From an uncultured Lachnospiraceae bacterium (lineage in GTDB: Bacteria; Bacillota; Clostridia; Lachnospirales; Lachnospiraceae), in the NCBI GenBank assembly GCA_937877165.1, contig CALEFO010000031.1:1-21275 (forward strand): a stretch of DNA of 21,275 nt. Reading direction: 5' to 3'. Shown here piece by piece: positions 1 to 7,604 of this stretch. Both the position numbers and the translations under genes were made by a program. The first letter of the stretch is position 1; each line of letters begins with the position of its first letter. The notes under the pieces are model-generated. The model was not told the origin of the DNA, did no database searches, and was given only the letters and a program-made list of their open reading frames with translations.

Positions 1-349
1 GAATGTGTACATAGCCGATCAGCCAGCCCTGCCAGATACCGATGACGCAGGAAATCGCGATGGATACCAGAATGGCCACTGCCGGGCTTCCGCCGAGATC
101 CATGATCTTTGCTGCAGCCGCCGCGGACAGGCAGAGGGTAGAACCGACGGAAAGGTCAACGTTACCGCCGGTCAGGATGCAGAGCAGCATGCCGCAGGCC
201 ATAACCAGAACGTAGGCGTTCTGCAGCAGCAGGTTGGAAATATTCTGTGCCAGAATCAGTCTTCCGCCTGTCAGGAACGTGAAGAAGGCAAAGACCAGAA
301 CCAGGGCCAGAACCATGGTATATTTTTTAATGAATGCACTTACTTTCAT
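1..349 (-). CDS. mmsB: Monosaccharide ABC transporter permease, MmsB/GguB type (N-terminal part only)
   Basis: This is the membrane subunit that forms the sugar channel of the ABC importer encoded just upstream. Only the first ~116 residues are present; the gene runs off the left edge. The N-terminus starts MKVSAFIKKY and is followed by a long hydrophobic segment. The conserved family stretch LTGGNVDLSVGS follows, then an Ala-rich helix, as in the RbsC/XylH/GguB permease family. The ATG at 347-349 is preceded by TGGAGG at good spacing, which fixes the start. It lies 15 nt after the stop of the ATPase gene, so it is the third gene of a binding protein-ATPase-permease operon. Sugar specificity cannot be read from this part. 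The family call is secure; the MmsB name rests mainly on its partners. Confidence 0.88.
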   Translation of the reverse strand, partial: MKVSAFIKKYTMVLALVLVFAFFTFLTGGRLILAQNISNLLLQNAYVLVMACGMLLCILTGGNVDLSVGSTLCLSAAAAAKIMDLGGSPAVAILVSIAISCVIGIWQGWLIGYVHI

Positions 350-364
350 GATAACCTCCACTGA

Positions 365-1930
365 TTAAACCGCTTCTTTTTTCTCTTGTGCCTGCGTGTC
401 TGACGAGAGGATCGCACTCATGATCTTCTCCTGCGTTGCCTCCTGTGCGGTGAACTCTCCTACGATTCTGCCCTCATTCATGACATAAATCCGGTCGCAC
501 ATTCCCAGAAGCTCAGGAAGCTCAGAGGAAATCATAATCACTGCCTTCCCCTGTGCCACCATGTCATTCATGATCTGATAGATCTCGTACTTGGCTCCGA
601 CATCAATGCCTCGTGTGGGCTCATCCAGAATCAGCACATCGGGCTCTGCAAACATCCATTTTGCCAGGAGGACCTTCTGCTGATTCCCTCCGGAAAGATT
701 TCCCGCGTGCTGTTGAATACTCGGGGTCTTCGTGTGCATTGCATCACAGAATACCTGCGCCTGCCGGTTCTCTTCCTGTACGTTGACAATTCCTCGTTTG
801 GAAGAGATCTTGTCCATGCGGGCCAGCGTCGTGTTGCGCGCAATGGTCTCATCCAGAATCAGTCCGTTGGTCTTGCGGTCTTCCGTCGCATAGGCAAGTC
901 CGTGCGCGATGGCTTCCGCTTCATTCTTCAGATGGACCTCCTTCCCGCCAATGAACTCCTGACCGGAAATATGAGAGCCATAGCTTCTTCCGAACAAAGA
1001 CATGGCAAGCTCGGTGCGTCCTGCCCCTTGAAGGCCCGAGAAACCGACGATCTCGCCCTTATGCACATCGAAGCTGACATGATCATCCATGCATTTCTCC
1101 GTATAGACCGGATGATAAACGGTCCAGTCCCTGCAGGAGAACAGAATCTCATCCGATACCTTGTGTTCCCGCTGAGGATAACGGTCCGTCAGCTCACGTC
1201 CCACCATTCCACGGATGATCCGGTTCTCATCAATGTTGTGATCCGGATTCGTGATCGTCTCGATGCTCTGTCCGTCACGCAGGATTGTGATGCGGTCCGC
1301 GCAGTATGCAACCTCGTTCAGCTTGTGCGTGATGATGATGGAGGTGATGCCCTGTTTCTTAAAGTCCAGCAGCATATCCAGCAGCATTTTGGTATCCTCT
1401 TCATTCAGGGAAGAGGTCGGCTCATCCAGAACAAGTAACTTGCAGTCCTTGGAAAGTGCCTTTGCAATTTCCACGAGCTGCTGTTTGCCGGTGCCGATAT
1501 CCTTGATCAGAACCGTTGAGCTCTCCTTCAGTCCGACGCGCGCCATCGCGTCCTGCGCTTCCTTATAGGTCCGGTTCCAGTCCAGAGTTCCGAACTTCGT
1601 CCGGCGCTCATTGCCCATGAACATGTTCTCCGCAATCGTAAGCTCCGGAATCAGCGCAAGCTCCTGATGCACAACGGCAATACCGATTTTCTCGGAATCC
1701 TTGATGCTGTGAAACTGGCATGCCTTTCCGTTGTAGATGACATCTCCGGTGTACTGTCCGTAGGGGATGGTTCCGGAGAGGACCTTCATCAGCGTGGATT
1801 TTCCTGCTCCGTTCTCACCGCACAGAGCGTGGATTTCTCCCCGCTCCACCTTGAAATTCACGTTGTTCAAGGCCTTGACGCCGGGATACTCTTTCACAAT
1901 ATTCTTCATTTCCAGAATAATGTCCGCCAA
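365..1930 (-). CDS. mmsA: Monosaccharide ABC transporter ATP-binding protein (MmsA/GguA/XylG type)
   Basis: This is the cytoplasmic ATPase that powers sugar import; it carries two fused nucleotide-binding domains, as usual for this family (521 aa is normal length). Domain 1 has Walker A GENGAGKST near residues 39-47, HQELALIPELT in the Q-loop region and Walker B LLVLDEPTSS. Domain 2 has the degenerate GLQGAGRTE P-loop typical of the family, then the intact signature LSGGNQQK and VLILDEPTRGIDVGAKYEIY. The sequence reads through closely like E. coli XylG as I remember it. The start is TTG at 1928-1930: AAGGAGG sits 7 nt upstream, while the first ATG (residue 8) would be far from it. A hairpin with a T-run separates it from the binding-protein gene, and the permease follows 15 nt downstream. 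Xylose, arabinose, glucose or galactose are plausible substrates. Confidence 0.95.
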   Translation of the reverse strand: MADIILEMKNIVKEYPGVKALNNVNFKVERGEIHALCGENGAGKSTLMKVLSGTIPYGQYTGDVIYNGKACQFHSIKDSEKIGIAVVHQELALIPELTIAENMFMGNERRTKFGTLDWNRTYKEAQDAMARVGLKESSTVLIKDIGTGKQQLVEIAKALSKDCKLLVLDEPTSSLNEEDTKMLLDMLLDFKKQGITSIIITHKLNEVAYCADRITILRDGQSIETITNPDHNIDENRIIRGMVGRELTDRYPQREHKVSDEILFSCRDWTVYHPVYTEKCMDDHVSFDVHKGEIVGFSGLQGAGRTELAMSLFGRSYGSHISGQEFIGGKEVHLKNEAEAIAHGLAYATEDRKTNGLILDETIARNTTLARMDKISSKRGIVNVQEENRQAQVFCDAMHTKTPSIQQHAGNLSGGNQQKVLLAKWMFAEPDVLILDEPTRGIDVGAKYEIYQIMNDMVAQGKAVIMISSELPELLGMCDRIYVMNEGRIVGEFTAQEATQEKIMSAILSSDTQAQEKKEAV

Positions 1931-1952
1931 GTGAATGCCTCCTTTTCGATGG

Positions 1953-1985
1953 AAAAAGCGGACGGGGCAGCTTCGCCCCGCCCGC
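1953..1985 (-). terminator. Intra-operon hairpin with T-run between chvE and mmsA
   Basis: Read on the minus strand, an 11-bp GC-rich stem (GCGGGCGGGGC paired with GCCCCGTCCGC, one G-U pair) encloses a 6-nt loop and is followed directly by TTTTT at 1953-1957. It lies 35 nt after the chvE stop and 23 nt before the mmsA TTG start. The geometry is that of an intrinsic terminator. In this position it probably lets only part of the transcripts through, so binding protein would exceed ATPase and permease. It could also act as a 3' stabilising hairpin for chvE mRNA. Confidence 0.8.
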
Positions 1986-2019
1986 CGAAATTACCTGTTG
2001 TCTGCCGGATGCTTCCGCA

Positions 2020-3231
2020 TCATCCTACCGGATGAAGGTATCCGTCACTGTCCTTGGTGTAATAGCCGGGAGTAACCAGTGCGTCATCCAGGTTATCCTT
2101 GGTTACAACGGTAGGAACCAGAAGGTAAGAAGGAATGATACCGGTTCCATTGTCATAGGAGGTCGTATCATAGGAACAGTCGAAGTCCCAGCCGGACTTG
2201 TCGATCAGCGTTGCATCCGGTGTCTCACCGTTCAGCATTGCAGTGGCAAGATCCAGGGTAACAACCGCCTCGTTTGCAACAGCCTTGTAAACCGTCATGG
2301 TCTGCTTGCCGTCTACGATGTTCTTCAGATTCGCCTCATCGCCGTCCTGTCCGGTAATAAGAACCTGATTGGAGCCTGCATAATCGGACTCGATTGCCTG
2401 CGTGACGCCAAGAGCCGTGGAGTCATTGGAGCAGAGCGCTACATCCAGCTGCGTGCCGTCGCTGTAATAGGAGCCCAGGATGTTCTGGAATCTCTTCATT
2501 GCCGTTGCGGTATCCCACTGAGCGGTTGCAACCTGATCGAACTTCGTCTGGCCGGACGGAACGACGAGCTTTCCTGCATCGATGTAAGGCTGCAGGACGT
2601 CAACTGCGCCGTTGAAGAAGAAGCCTGCGTTGTTATCTGCCGGATCGCCTGCGGTGAACTCGATGTTGAACGGTCCGTCCTGATTCTCGAGATCCAGCTG
2701 GTCTGCTACGAACTGACCCTGCAGCTGACCTACGGTGTAGTTATCAAACGATACATAGTAGCTGATGGCATCGGTGTTCATGATCAGGCGGTCATAGGAG
2801 ATAACCGGAATACCGGCATCCTTTGCCTCGTCCAGGACCTGGGAAAGAGCCTCGCCGTCGATGGCTGCTACCACAAGCAGGTCAACGTTGTCGGCGATCA
2901 GTCCTTCGATATCGTTGTTCTGCTGAGCGGACTTGTTATCGGAATAAGTCAGCTCAACCTTGTAGCCCTTATCCTCGAACTGCTTCTGCAGATAAGAACC
3001 GTCACGGTTCCATCTCTCCAGGGATTTCGTTGGCATCGAGATACCGACTGTCTTGCCGGTGCTGTCTGCGGGCGCCGCATCCGTACTCTCCGTATCCGCA
3101 GCGGCCTCTGTCGCTGCCGTCGTGGAAGCATCCGTTGCTGCCGCATTATCGGATCCGCCGCTTGCGCAGCCGGCCAGCATAGTCGTCATCATGGAAGCTG
3201 CCAGCAATGCACTGATAACCTTTTTGTTCAT
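2020..3231 (-). CDS. chvE: Monosaccharide-binding lipoprotein, ChvE type
   Basis: This is the extracellular sugar-binding protein of the ABC importer, anchored to the membrane by lipid. The 403-residue product has a lipoprotein signal peptide with lipobox LAGC at residues ~18-21, then an Ala/Ser/Thr/Asp-rich linker of about 35 residues. The mature part starts KTVGISMPTKSLERWNRDG, the ChvE/XylF signature. It continues with AAIDGEALSQVL, GIPVISYDRLI, YYVSFDNYTVG, LITGQDGDE and MTVYKAV, which fits a type I periplasmic-binding fold. I chose the ATG at 3229-3231 because GGAGGG lies just upstream and the signal peptide then starts MNKK; a 13-residue longer start lacks this. It is first in the operon with mmsA and mmsB. 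The leader carries a dyad at 3348-3371. Family members bind xylose, arabinose, glucose or galactose; the exact ligand is unknown. Confidence 0.95.
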   Translation of the reverse strand: MNKKVISALLAASMMTTMLAGCASGGSDNAAATDASTTAATEAAADTESTDAAPADSTGKTVGISMPTKSLERWNRDGSYLQKQFEDKGYKVELTYSDNKSAQQNNDIEGLIADNVDLLVVAAIDGEALSQVLDEAKDAGIPVISYDRLIMNTDAISYYVSFDNYTVGQLQGQFVADQLDLENQDGPFNIEFTAGDPADNNAGFFFNGAVDVLQPYIDAGKLVVPSGQTKFDQVATAQWDTATAMKRFQNILGSYYSDGTQLDVALCSNDSTALGVTQAIESDYAGSNQVLITGQDGDEANLKNIVDGKQTMTVYKAVANEAVVTLDLATAMLNGETPDATLIDKSGWDFDCSYDTTSYDNGTGIIPSYLLVPTVVTKDNLDDALVTPGYYTKDSDGYLHPVG

Positions 3232-3320
3232 AATACATACCCTCCATACAAATTTGTCGTGTGCCCTCATCGGGCCCTTTCCCCAACAGCTTATGGGAAC
3301 CTTCCTTGTTCCCCTTGCTG

Positions 3321-3371
3321 AGTCTTAATTTATCATGCTGTTTGAATAACCAAAATATGAGATATTTGGTT
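3321..3371 (-). promoter_or_regulatory. Putative chvE promoter region with AACCAAA(A)TAT dyad
   Basis: A nearly perfect inverted repeat, AACCAAAATAT-GAG-ATATTTGGTT, lies at 3348-3371; one arm has one extra A. It is about 120 nt upstream of the chvE start codon. Reading on the minus strand, a weak -35-like TTTTGG inside the right part of the dyad and TAAATT 17 nt later could form a promoter needing an activator. The dyad is a candidate site for the AraC-type response regulator at 7605-9203. The repeat is seen directly; the promoter call and the regulator are inferred. Confidence 0.4.
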
Positions 3372-3433
3372 TTATTGGGCATATTGAACAAGAAAAATCC
3401 TCGCAGCTTCCGCGAAGGCTAGCATATTTTTGT

Positions 3434-3477
3434 TAAAAAAATCCCGGAAAACAGGAAAGTCCTGCTCTCCGGGATTT
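3434..3477 (-). terminator. Rho-independent terminator downstream of the xylF-like gene
   Basis: Read on the minus strand, AAATCCCGGA pairs with TCCGGGATTT and an inner CAGGA/TCCTG stem extends the hairpin. It is followed by a T-run (TTTTTTT with the stem end) at about 3434-3441. It ends the transcription unit of the binding protein at 3598-4701 and so separates that gene from the chvE operon. Its stem overlaps the stop codon of the coding-like remnant at 3476-3601. Confidence 0.88.
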
Positions 3478-3601
3478 ATTTTGCGATTTTCTTCACAAGC
3501 TCTGTGCTCCAGGAACCCAGCTCTGCACTCTGCGGATCCGTGCCTTCGTACTCACCGCGTTGTCCGGTGACGCCAAAAAGCCGTTTCGGTCCTTCTCCTA
3601 C
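3476..3601 (-). pseudogene. Coding-like C-terminal remnant, 41 codons, unidentified
   Basis: Between the stop of the xylF-like gene and its terminator, one minus-strand frame is open for 41 codons. It ends in TAA exactly at the terminator stem. The peptide includes KRLFGVTGQRGEYEGTDPQS and ends ELVKKIAK. Codon choice resembles the host genes (CTG, GGC, ACC, GAG). There is no start codon: the frame meets a stop at 3623-3625, inside the xylF-like gene. It may be the 3' end of a lost gene that once preceded the terminator. FGVT..GEY faintly recalls the last helix of an AraC-type DNA-binding domain, but spacing differs and I do not assign a family. Chance openness cannot be excluded at this length. 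Confidence 0.3.
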
Positions 3602-4701
3602 GAATCCGTATCTGTGCCCTCGTCATGACGGACATGAAGATACACATCCTCTTCCATATGAAACCCCTTGTCAATCACTGTGCTGTCCATATTCTTCCCG
3701 GTGACCTTGATGGGCTGCAGTACGATGTACGGCACCTCATAGGTTCCGTCGCTGATCGTCTCCTCCGTATCCGGCCTGTTTCCTGTTGCCATCTCATACG
3801 CGCAGCGGGCCGCCTTTCCCGCAAGGTCCTCGATCGGCTTGTAGACCGTCATATTCTGTGTGCCCTCCACGACGCGCTGACAGGCATCCAGATCCGCATC
3901 CTGACCGGTCACAACGCTCTTCCCGGCCTTTCTTCTCTCTGCAAGAGCACGTACCACCTGACCGGCAATGGCATCATTGCCGCACATGAACGCATCCGCA
4001 TTCTGAATGTCCTCCGGATGCTCCGTCAGATAGGCAAATGCCTCTTCATCGTTCCAGTTGCTGCAGCTGACCGAATCAATCATCTGAAGATCACTCCGGA
4101 TGCTTGCATCGAATCCTCGGTTTACGAGCGTAACATTGTAGTCTTCCGGCGAACCATTGACCTTCATATAGGTGTCTCCGTCCGGAAGCGCTTCGTTGAT
4201 GGTCTCCGCCATATAGCGTCCCACGGCCTCATTGTCAAAGGTAATATACAGATCCGTATTCGCGTTATTGATGATCCGGTCATAGGAAATCACCTTAATT
4301 CCCGCGCGGTGTGCCCGTTCCACTTCATCCGTCAGCGCGCTGCCGTCCACTGCAACAACCACCAGAACATCCACCTTCCGGTCAATCATATGGGAAATAA
4401 TCTTCTTCTGTTCCTCCGCCTCGCCGTTTGCATTTCCCACCAGGACCTCCGCCCCTAGTTCCTTTCCCATGGAGACGAAAACATCCCGGTCTCTCTCCCA
4501 TCGCTCAATGACAAAGGAGTCGAAGACAAGTCCGATCACCGGCCTGCCGCTGACTGTCTCCTCGCCCACCGAGTGGTCCTCCGCTGTCCTTCGGCCGCTG
4601 CATCCTGTCAGCATCCCGGTCAGAAGGATGGCCAGCAGCAGGCACCCCATCCTTTTCCGGATCGTTTTTCTGTATTTCTCCGCTCTGCATTTTCTGTTCA
4701 T
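3598..4701 (-). CDS. xylF: D-xylose-binding-type lipoprotein (XylF-like), separate from the ABC operon
   Basis: This is a second extracellular sugar-binding lipoprotein. It matches XylF more closely than the ChvE-like neighbour does: ERWERDRDVFV, the NANGEAEEQ stretch, VLVVVAVDG, GIKVISYDRIINNANTDLYI, FDNEAVG, SVVTGQDADL, GTQNMTVYKPI and, near the end, DSTVIDKGFH. The signal peptide has a basic N-terminus (MNRKCRAEKYRKTIRKR), a hydrophobic core and lipobox LTGC. I chose the ATG at 4699-4701, which has AAAGGG upstream; a start 11 codons earlier would overlap a hairpin at 4714-4734. The gene has its own terminator and no adjoining ATPase or permease, so its product must feed the nearby mmsA/mmsB pair, another transporter, or a sensing role. 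It diverges from the sensor cassette. The ligand xylose is inferred from family resemblance. Confidence 0.9.
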   Translation of the reverse strand: MNRKCRAEKYRKTIRKRMGCLLLAILLTGMLTGCSGRRTAEDHSVGEETVSGRPVIGLVFDSFVIERWERDRDVFVSMGKELGAEVLVGNANGEAEEQKKIISHMIDRKVDVLVVVAVDGSALTDEVERAHRAGIKVISYDRIINNANTDLYITFDNEAVGRYMAETINEALPDGDTYMKVNGSPEDYNVTLVNRGFDASIRSDLQMIDSVSCSNWNDEEAFAYLTEHPEDIQNADAFMCGNDAIAGQVVRALAERRKAGKSVVTGQDADLDACQRVVEGTQNMTVYKPIEDLAGKAARCAYEMATGNRPDTEETISDGTYEVPYIVLQPIKVTGKNMDSTVIDKGFHMEEDVYLHVRHDEGTDTDS

Positions 4702-4713
4702 GTTTCCCTTTCT

Positions 4714-4767
4714 GTGCCGCGTTTTTTGCGGCACTCTAAGCAGGAGAAGATGTCATCAGACATCTTC
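4714..4767. repeat. Two inverted repeats in the xylF-sensor divergent region
   Basis: Two perfect dyads sit close together upstream of the xylF-like start. GTGCCGC (4714-4720) and GCGGCAC (4728-4734) flank a 7-nt T-rich loop 12 nt before the start codon. GAAGATGTC (4746-4754) and GACATCTTC (4759-4767) flank ATCA. On the minus strand both could form hairpins in the 5' leader of the xylF-like mRNA. The second could instead be an operator. No promoter for the minus-strand gene could be assigned with confidence. Confidence 0.6.
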
Positions 4768-4882
4768 GAGTGCAGCGGTTTGCCAATCACTCGTTATGAA
4801 TCCCGGTCGGAGCTCGTTGCCAGTATGTTCCGTCCTGCACATACCAGGCATCACCATTTTCACGAAAATCCGGAATCTTTTT

Positions 4883-4912
4883 CGGACAATTTTATTTATT
4901 TTACCTTATAAT
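4883..4912 (+). promoter_or_regulatory. Putative promoter of the sensor cassette, next to the start codon
   Basis: A perfect TATAAT at 4907-4912 is preceded, 18 nt away, by CGGACA at 4883-4888 (4 of 6 matches to TTGACA) in an AT-rich stretch. The ATG at 4919 begins 7 nt after the -10 box, where transcription would normally start. No ribosome binding site is visible. If this promoter is used, the mRNA is leaderless or nearly so; otherwise the real promoter is upstream. Confidence 0.5.
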
Positions 4913-4918
4913 GGCCTT

Positions 4919-6004
4919 ATGAAAATGAAAAGCAGAAAAAATACCGGCAATACCTCCCGGCTTCACAATTTTCTTCATTCCAAATATTTTCCACAGATTC
5001 TGTTGGCATTTCTTGGCCTTATTACCGTGAGCACACTGGTCCTGTTCGAGCTGCAGGTCCGCTCCCTGATGCCCTCCGGGGAGCCCGGTCTGTCCTATCG
5101 CCGTCGCTACGCACTCATCGGAGACCGCACCAGTTCCTTTTTAAATTCCGTCTGCAAATCCGCAAAGGCCCGCGCTGCCGAAAGCGGAGATTATGTGGAA
5201 TTTACCGGGAAGACTCTGGATGTTGATTACCCTGCATCAGAGCTGATGAATATCGCGGTTGCCTCCCGGGTCGACGGCATCATTCTGGATGCGGACGACA
5301 GCACCGCCATGTCGGATGCCATCCGCGATGCCAATGACGCCGGTATCCCCGTCATCTGCATTGGCACCGACAGCTACGGCTCTCCCCGAAAGAGCTATGT
5401 CGGCATTTCCTACTATACGCTCGGTCAGGAATACGGCAAATTCATCACAAGCCATCTTGTCACCGACAATGTCATGCACGTACTGGTGATTGCCAGTCCG
5501 GAGGAGCATGTCACCGGTCAGAATCTCGTGCTCAACGGGCTTCGGGATTACATCTCGGGTCAGCATCGCACCAGTCGTTTTCAGGTCACGTCTCAGATTC
5601 TCGGAGACAGCGGCATGTTCTCCACTGCCGAGGCGGTTGCGGACTTGTTCACCGCCTCCTCCCCGGGAACTCTCCCGGACATTCTGGTTTGTCTGGATGA
5701 AACCTCCACCACCAGTGCTTGCCAGGCCATTGTGGACTCCAATCATGTGGGGGATGTGCAGATTCTTGGCTATTCTCTGAACGATACCATTGTAAATGCA
5801 CTACAGAAGGGCATCATTCCCGCTACGCTTGCCGTCTCCACACAGGAGATCGGAGAAAAGGCTGTGGATGATCTGAATGAATATCTGGATTCAGATTTTC
5901 TCTCCGAATATTCCTCCATTGACATTTCCACGGTCACCGCCGCTAATCTGGACTCTTATCTGCAGAATACAGAAAGCTCTACCGGGGAGGGCCGCCAGTC
6001 ATGA
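4919..6004 (+). CDS. Membrane-anchored sugar-binding-like sensor protein (XylFII/AraP-type role)
   Basis: This is the likely extracellular ligand-sensing subunit of a three-component system. The 361-residue product starts with a basic segment and has one transmembrane helix at about residues 26-43 (PQILLAFLGLITVSTLVLF) without a lipobox. A periplasmic-binding domain of the RbsB/LacI class follows: YALIGDRTSSFLNSV, VDGIILDADD, AGIPVICIGTD, YVGISYYTLGQEYG, LVCLDETSTTSACQAI and VQILGYSLND. It lacks the ERWxRD motif of the XylF/ChvE proteins nearby. Its stop overlaps the kinase start as ATGA (6001-6004), so the two are translationally coupled. XylFII-LytS and AraP-AraS are known pairs in which such a protein presents sugar to the kinase. 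Role inferred from context; ligand unknown. The start is uncertain because no SD is visible. Confidence 0.85.
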   Translation: MKMKSRKNTGNTSRLHNFLHSKYFPQILLAFLGLITVSTLVLFELQVRSLMPSGEPGLSYRRRYALIGDRTSSFLNSVCKSAKARAAESGDYVEFTGKTLDVDYPASELMNIAVASRVDGIILDADDSTAMSDAIRDANDAGIPVICIGTDSYGSPRKSYVGISYYTLGQEYGKFITSHLVTDNVMHVLVIASPEEHVTGQNLVLNGLRDYISGQHRTSRFQVTSQILGDSGMFSTAEAVADLFTASSPGTLPDILVCLDETSTTSACQAIVDSNHVGDVQILGYSLNDTIVNALQKGIIPATLAVSTQEIGEKAVDDLNEYLDSDFLSEYSSIDISTVTAANLDSYLQNTESSTGEGRQS

Positions 6005-7509
6005 AGCATCCTTTTTTCTCATCTGCCGTCCGCGCGGTTCACGGGCTTCATTCTACCCTGAAAGGAAAGCTGCTCCTCACCTTCACGGCGACCTCGGCAA
6101 TTATTTTTCTGGTCAATATTTTTCTGTTCTTCAATATCAATCATGCTCTGGACCGCATGATCGACCGTATTTTCTACACCAATGTTCAGATCAGCTCTCT
6201 TTCCGGATCACTGGATTCCGTACAGGGATGTATGATCGACTATCTGTCCACCAAGAGTACCGATTCCCTGTCTCAGTTTTATGAGAACGAAACGCAGTAC
6301 AACGAAACTCTGGACGGTCTGGATTTCTACGACAGCGACAGTGAAATTCAGATTGCCTTCGCCGATATCCGGAATCTCTCGGAGAGCTACCTGTCCGCCT
6401 GCGAAGATACACTGGCTGCCAAGCGCGGCCGCAACATCCAGCGGTACAAGGAGAATTATGACCGCGCCACGAAGATCTACGGCTATCTGCAGTCCTATAT
6501 TTATTCTCTGAACAATATGCTGCTGCGGACCAGCTCCTCCAGCTATGATCTTCTCCGGACCATGCTGCACACCCTGGAGCTCGTCTCCATGGCTGTTCTT
6601 GCCGTCATTACCATCGTCAATCTGTTCATCACCTTTACCTTCACACAGCAGGCAACGGCTCCCATGAAGGCCCTCGTCACCGAGGCCGGAGAAATCGGAA
6701 AAGGAAACTTCGATGTTCCTGCCCTTGAGGTCCGTTCCGAAGATGAACTGGGCGTTGTGAGCGCCGCCTTCAATGAAATGGTCGTTTCCATCCGCAGTTA
6801 CATTTCAAGACTCCGGGAATCCATGGAAGCAGCCAACCGGATGAAGGAGCGGGAGCTCCTCATGAATACACATCTGAAGGAAGCAGAGCTGAAATATCTG
6901 CAGGCGCAGATCAATCCGCATTTTCTGTTCAACACTCTCAATGCAGGAGCGCAGCTTTCCATGATGGAGGGGGCAGAGCGGACCTACCGGTATCTTCAGA
7001 ATGTGGCCTCCTTCTTCCGTTCCAAGACAAACCGGGAAAGGCAGGTCACGACGCTCGCCGATGAAATCGCACTGGTGGACAATTACGTATACATCATCAA
7101 TGTCCGTTTCTCCGGAGCCATTGCCTATGAGAAGCACATAGACGATGATCTGGTGCATGTGTCCGTTCCTTCCATGATCCTTCAGCCGATTATCGAGAAT
7201 GCCATCAATCACGGTGTCAGAGACATCGACTGGCCCGCCGTCATTACCCTCTCTGTCTACCGCACCGGGAAGCTCATCACCATTTCTGTCCGGGATAACG
7301 GGCGAGGCATGAGTCAGGAACAGATTTCCGCCATTCTCTCCGGCAGTGCTCCGATCCGTCAGAAGGGCGATGAGACCAACGGCGTCGGCCTCGGAAATGT
7401 TGTCAGCCGTCTGCAGCTTTTCTATGATCAGGACGACGTCTTCGACATCACCAGCGCAGGAAAAGACAAGGGCTCCGAAGTGCTGCTCTATATCCCGATG
7501 CCTGAATAA
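6001..7509 (+). CDS. Sensor histidine kinase, LytS/YesM type
   Basis: This is an inner-membrane kinase expected to respond to the binding-like protein before it and to phosphorylate the regulator after it. It has 502 residues. TM1 is at about 22-44 and TM2 at about 193-214, with an extracytoplasmic domain of roughly 150 residues rich in predicted helix. A HAMP-like linker follows at ~217-270 (PMKALVTEAGEIGKGNFDVP), then a coiled segment. The His_kinase domain of this class has the phospho-acceptor motif QINPHFLFNTLN, with His307. The ATP-binding domain shows the N box QPIIENAINHG (399-405 region), DNGRGM at 432-437 and GVGLGNV at 461-467. All key motifs are intact. Its ATG overlaps the upstream stop, and the regulator begins about 95 nt downstream. 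The family call is firm; the stimulus is inferred. Confidence 0.95.
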   Translation: MKHPFFSSAVRAVHGLHSTLKGKLLLTFTATSAIIFLVNIFLFFNINHALDRMIDRIFYTNVQISSLSGSLDSVQGCMIDYLSTKSTDSLSQFYENETQYNETLDGLDFYDSDSEIQIAFADIRNLSESYLSACEDTLAAKRGRNIQRYKENYDRATKIYGYLQSYIYSLNNMLLRTSSSSYDLLRTMLHTLELVSMAVLAVITIVNLFITFTFTQQATAPMKALVTEAGEIGKGNFDVPALEVRSEDELGVVSAAFNEMVVSIRSYISRLRESMEAANRMKERELLMNTHLKEAELKYLQAQINPHFLFNTLNAGAQLSMMEGAERTYRYLQNVASFFRSKTNRERQVTTLADEIALVDNYVYIINVRFSGAIAYEKHIDDDLVHVSVPSMILQPIIENAINHGVRDIDWPAVITLSVYRTGKLITISVRDNGRGMSQEQISAILSGSAPIRQKGDETNGVGLGNVVSRLQLFYDQDDVFDITSAGKDKGSEVLLYIPMPE

Positions 7510-7604
7510 CAGTAACCAGCGCCATGCGCTGCCGGCAAAAAACTGCCGTTTTGCACATCCGGTGCTTTCATGAAAGAGAAAACATTGACGAGGTAATGAG
7601 TGAT

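Noticed and set aside
2032..3321. A 429-codon open frame on the plus strand
   Set aside because: It is antisense to the ChvE-like lipoprotein gene and its peptide has no recognisable motif or ribosome binding site.
4469..4918. A 150-codon N-terminal extension of the anchored sensor protein
   Set aside because: It would run antisense through the start of the XylF-like gene and across the divergent promoter region; the peptide has no features and the transmembrane segment starts properly from ATG 4919.
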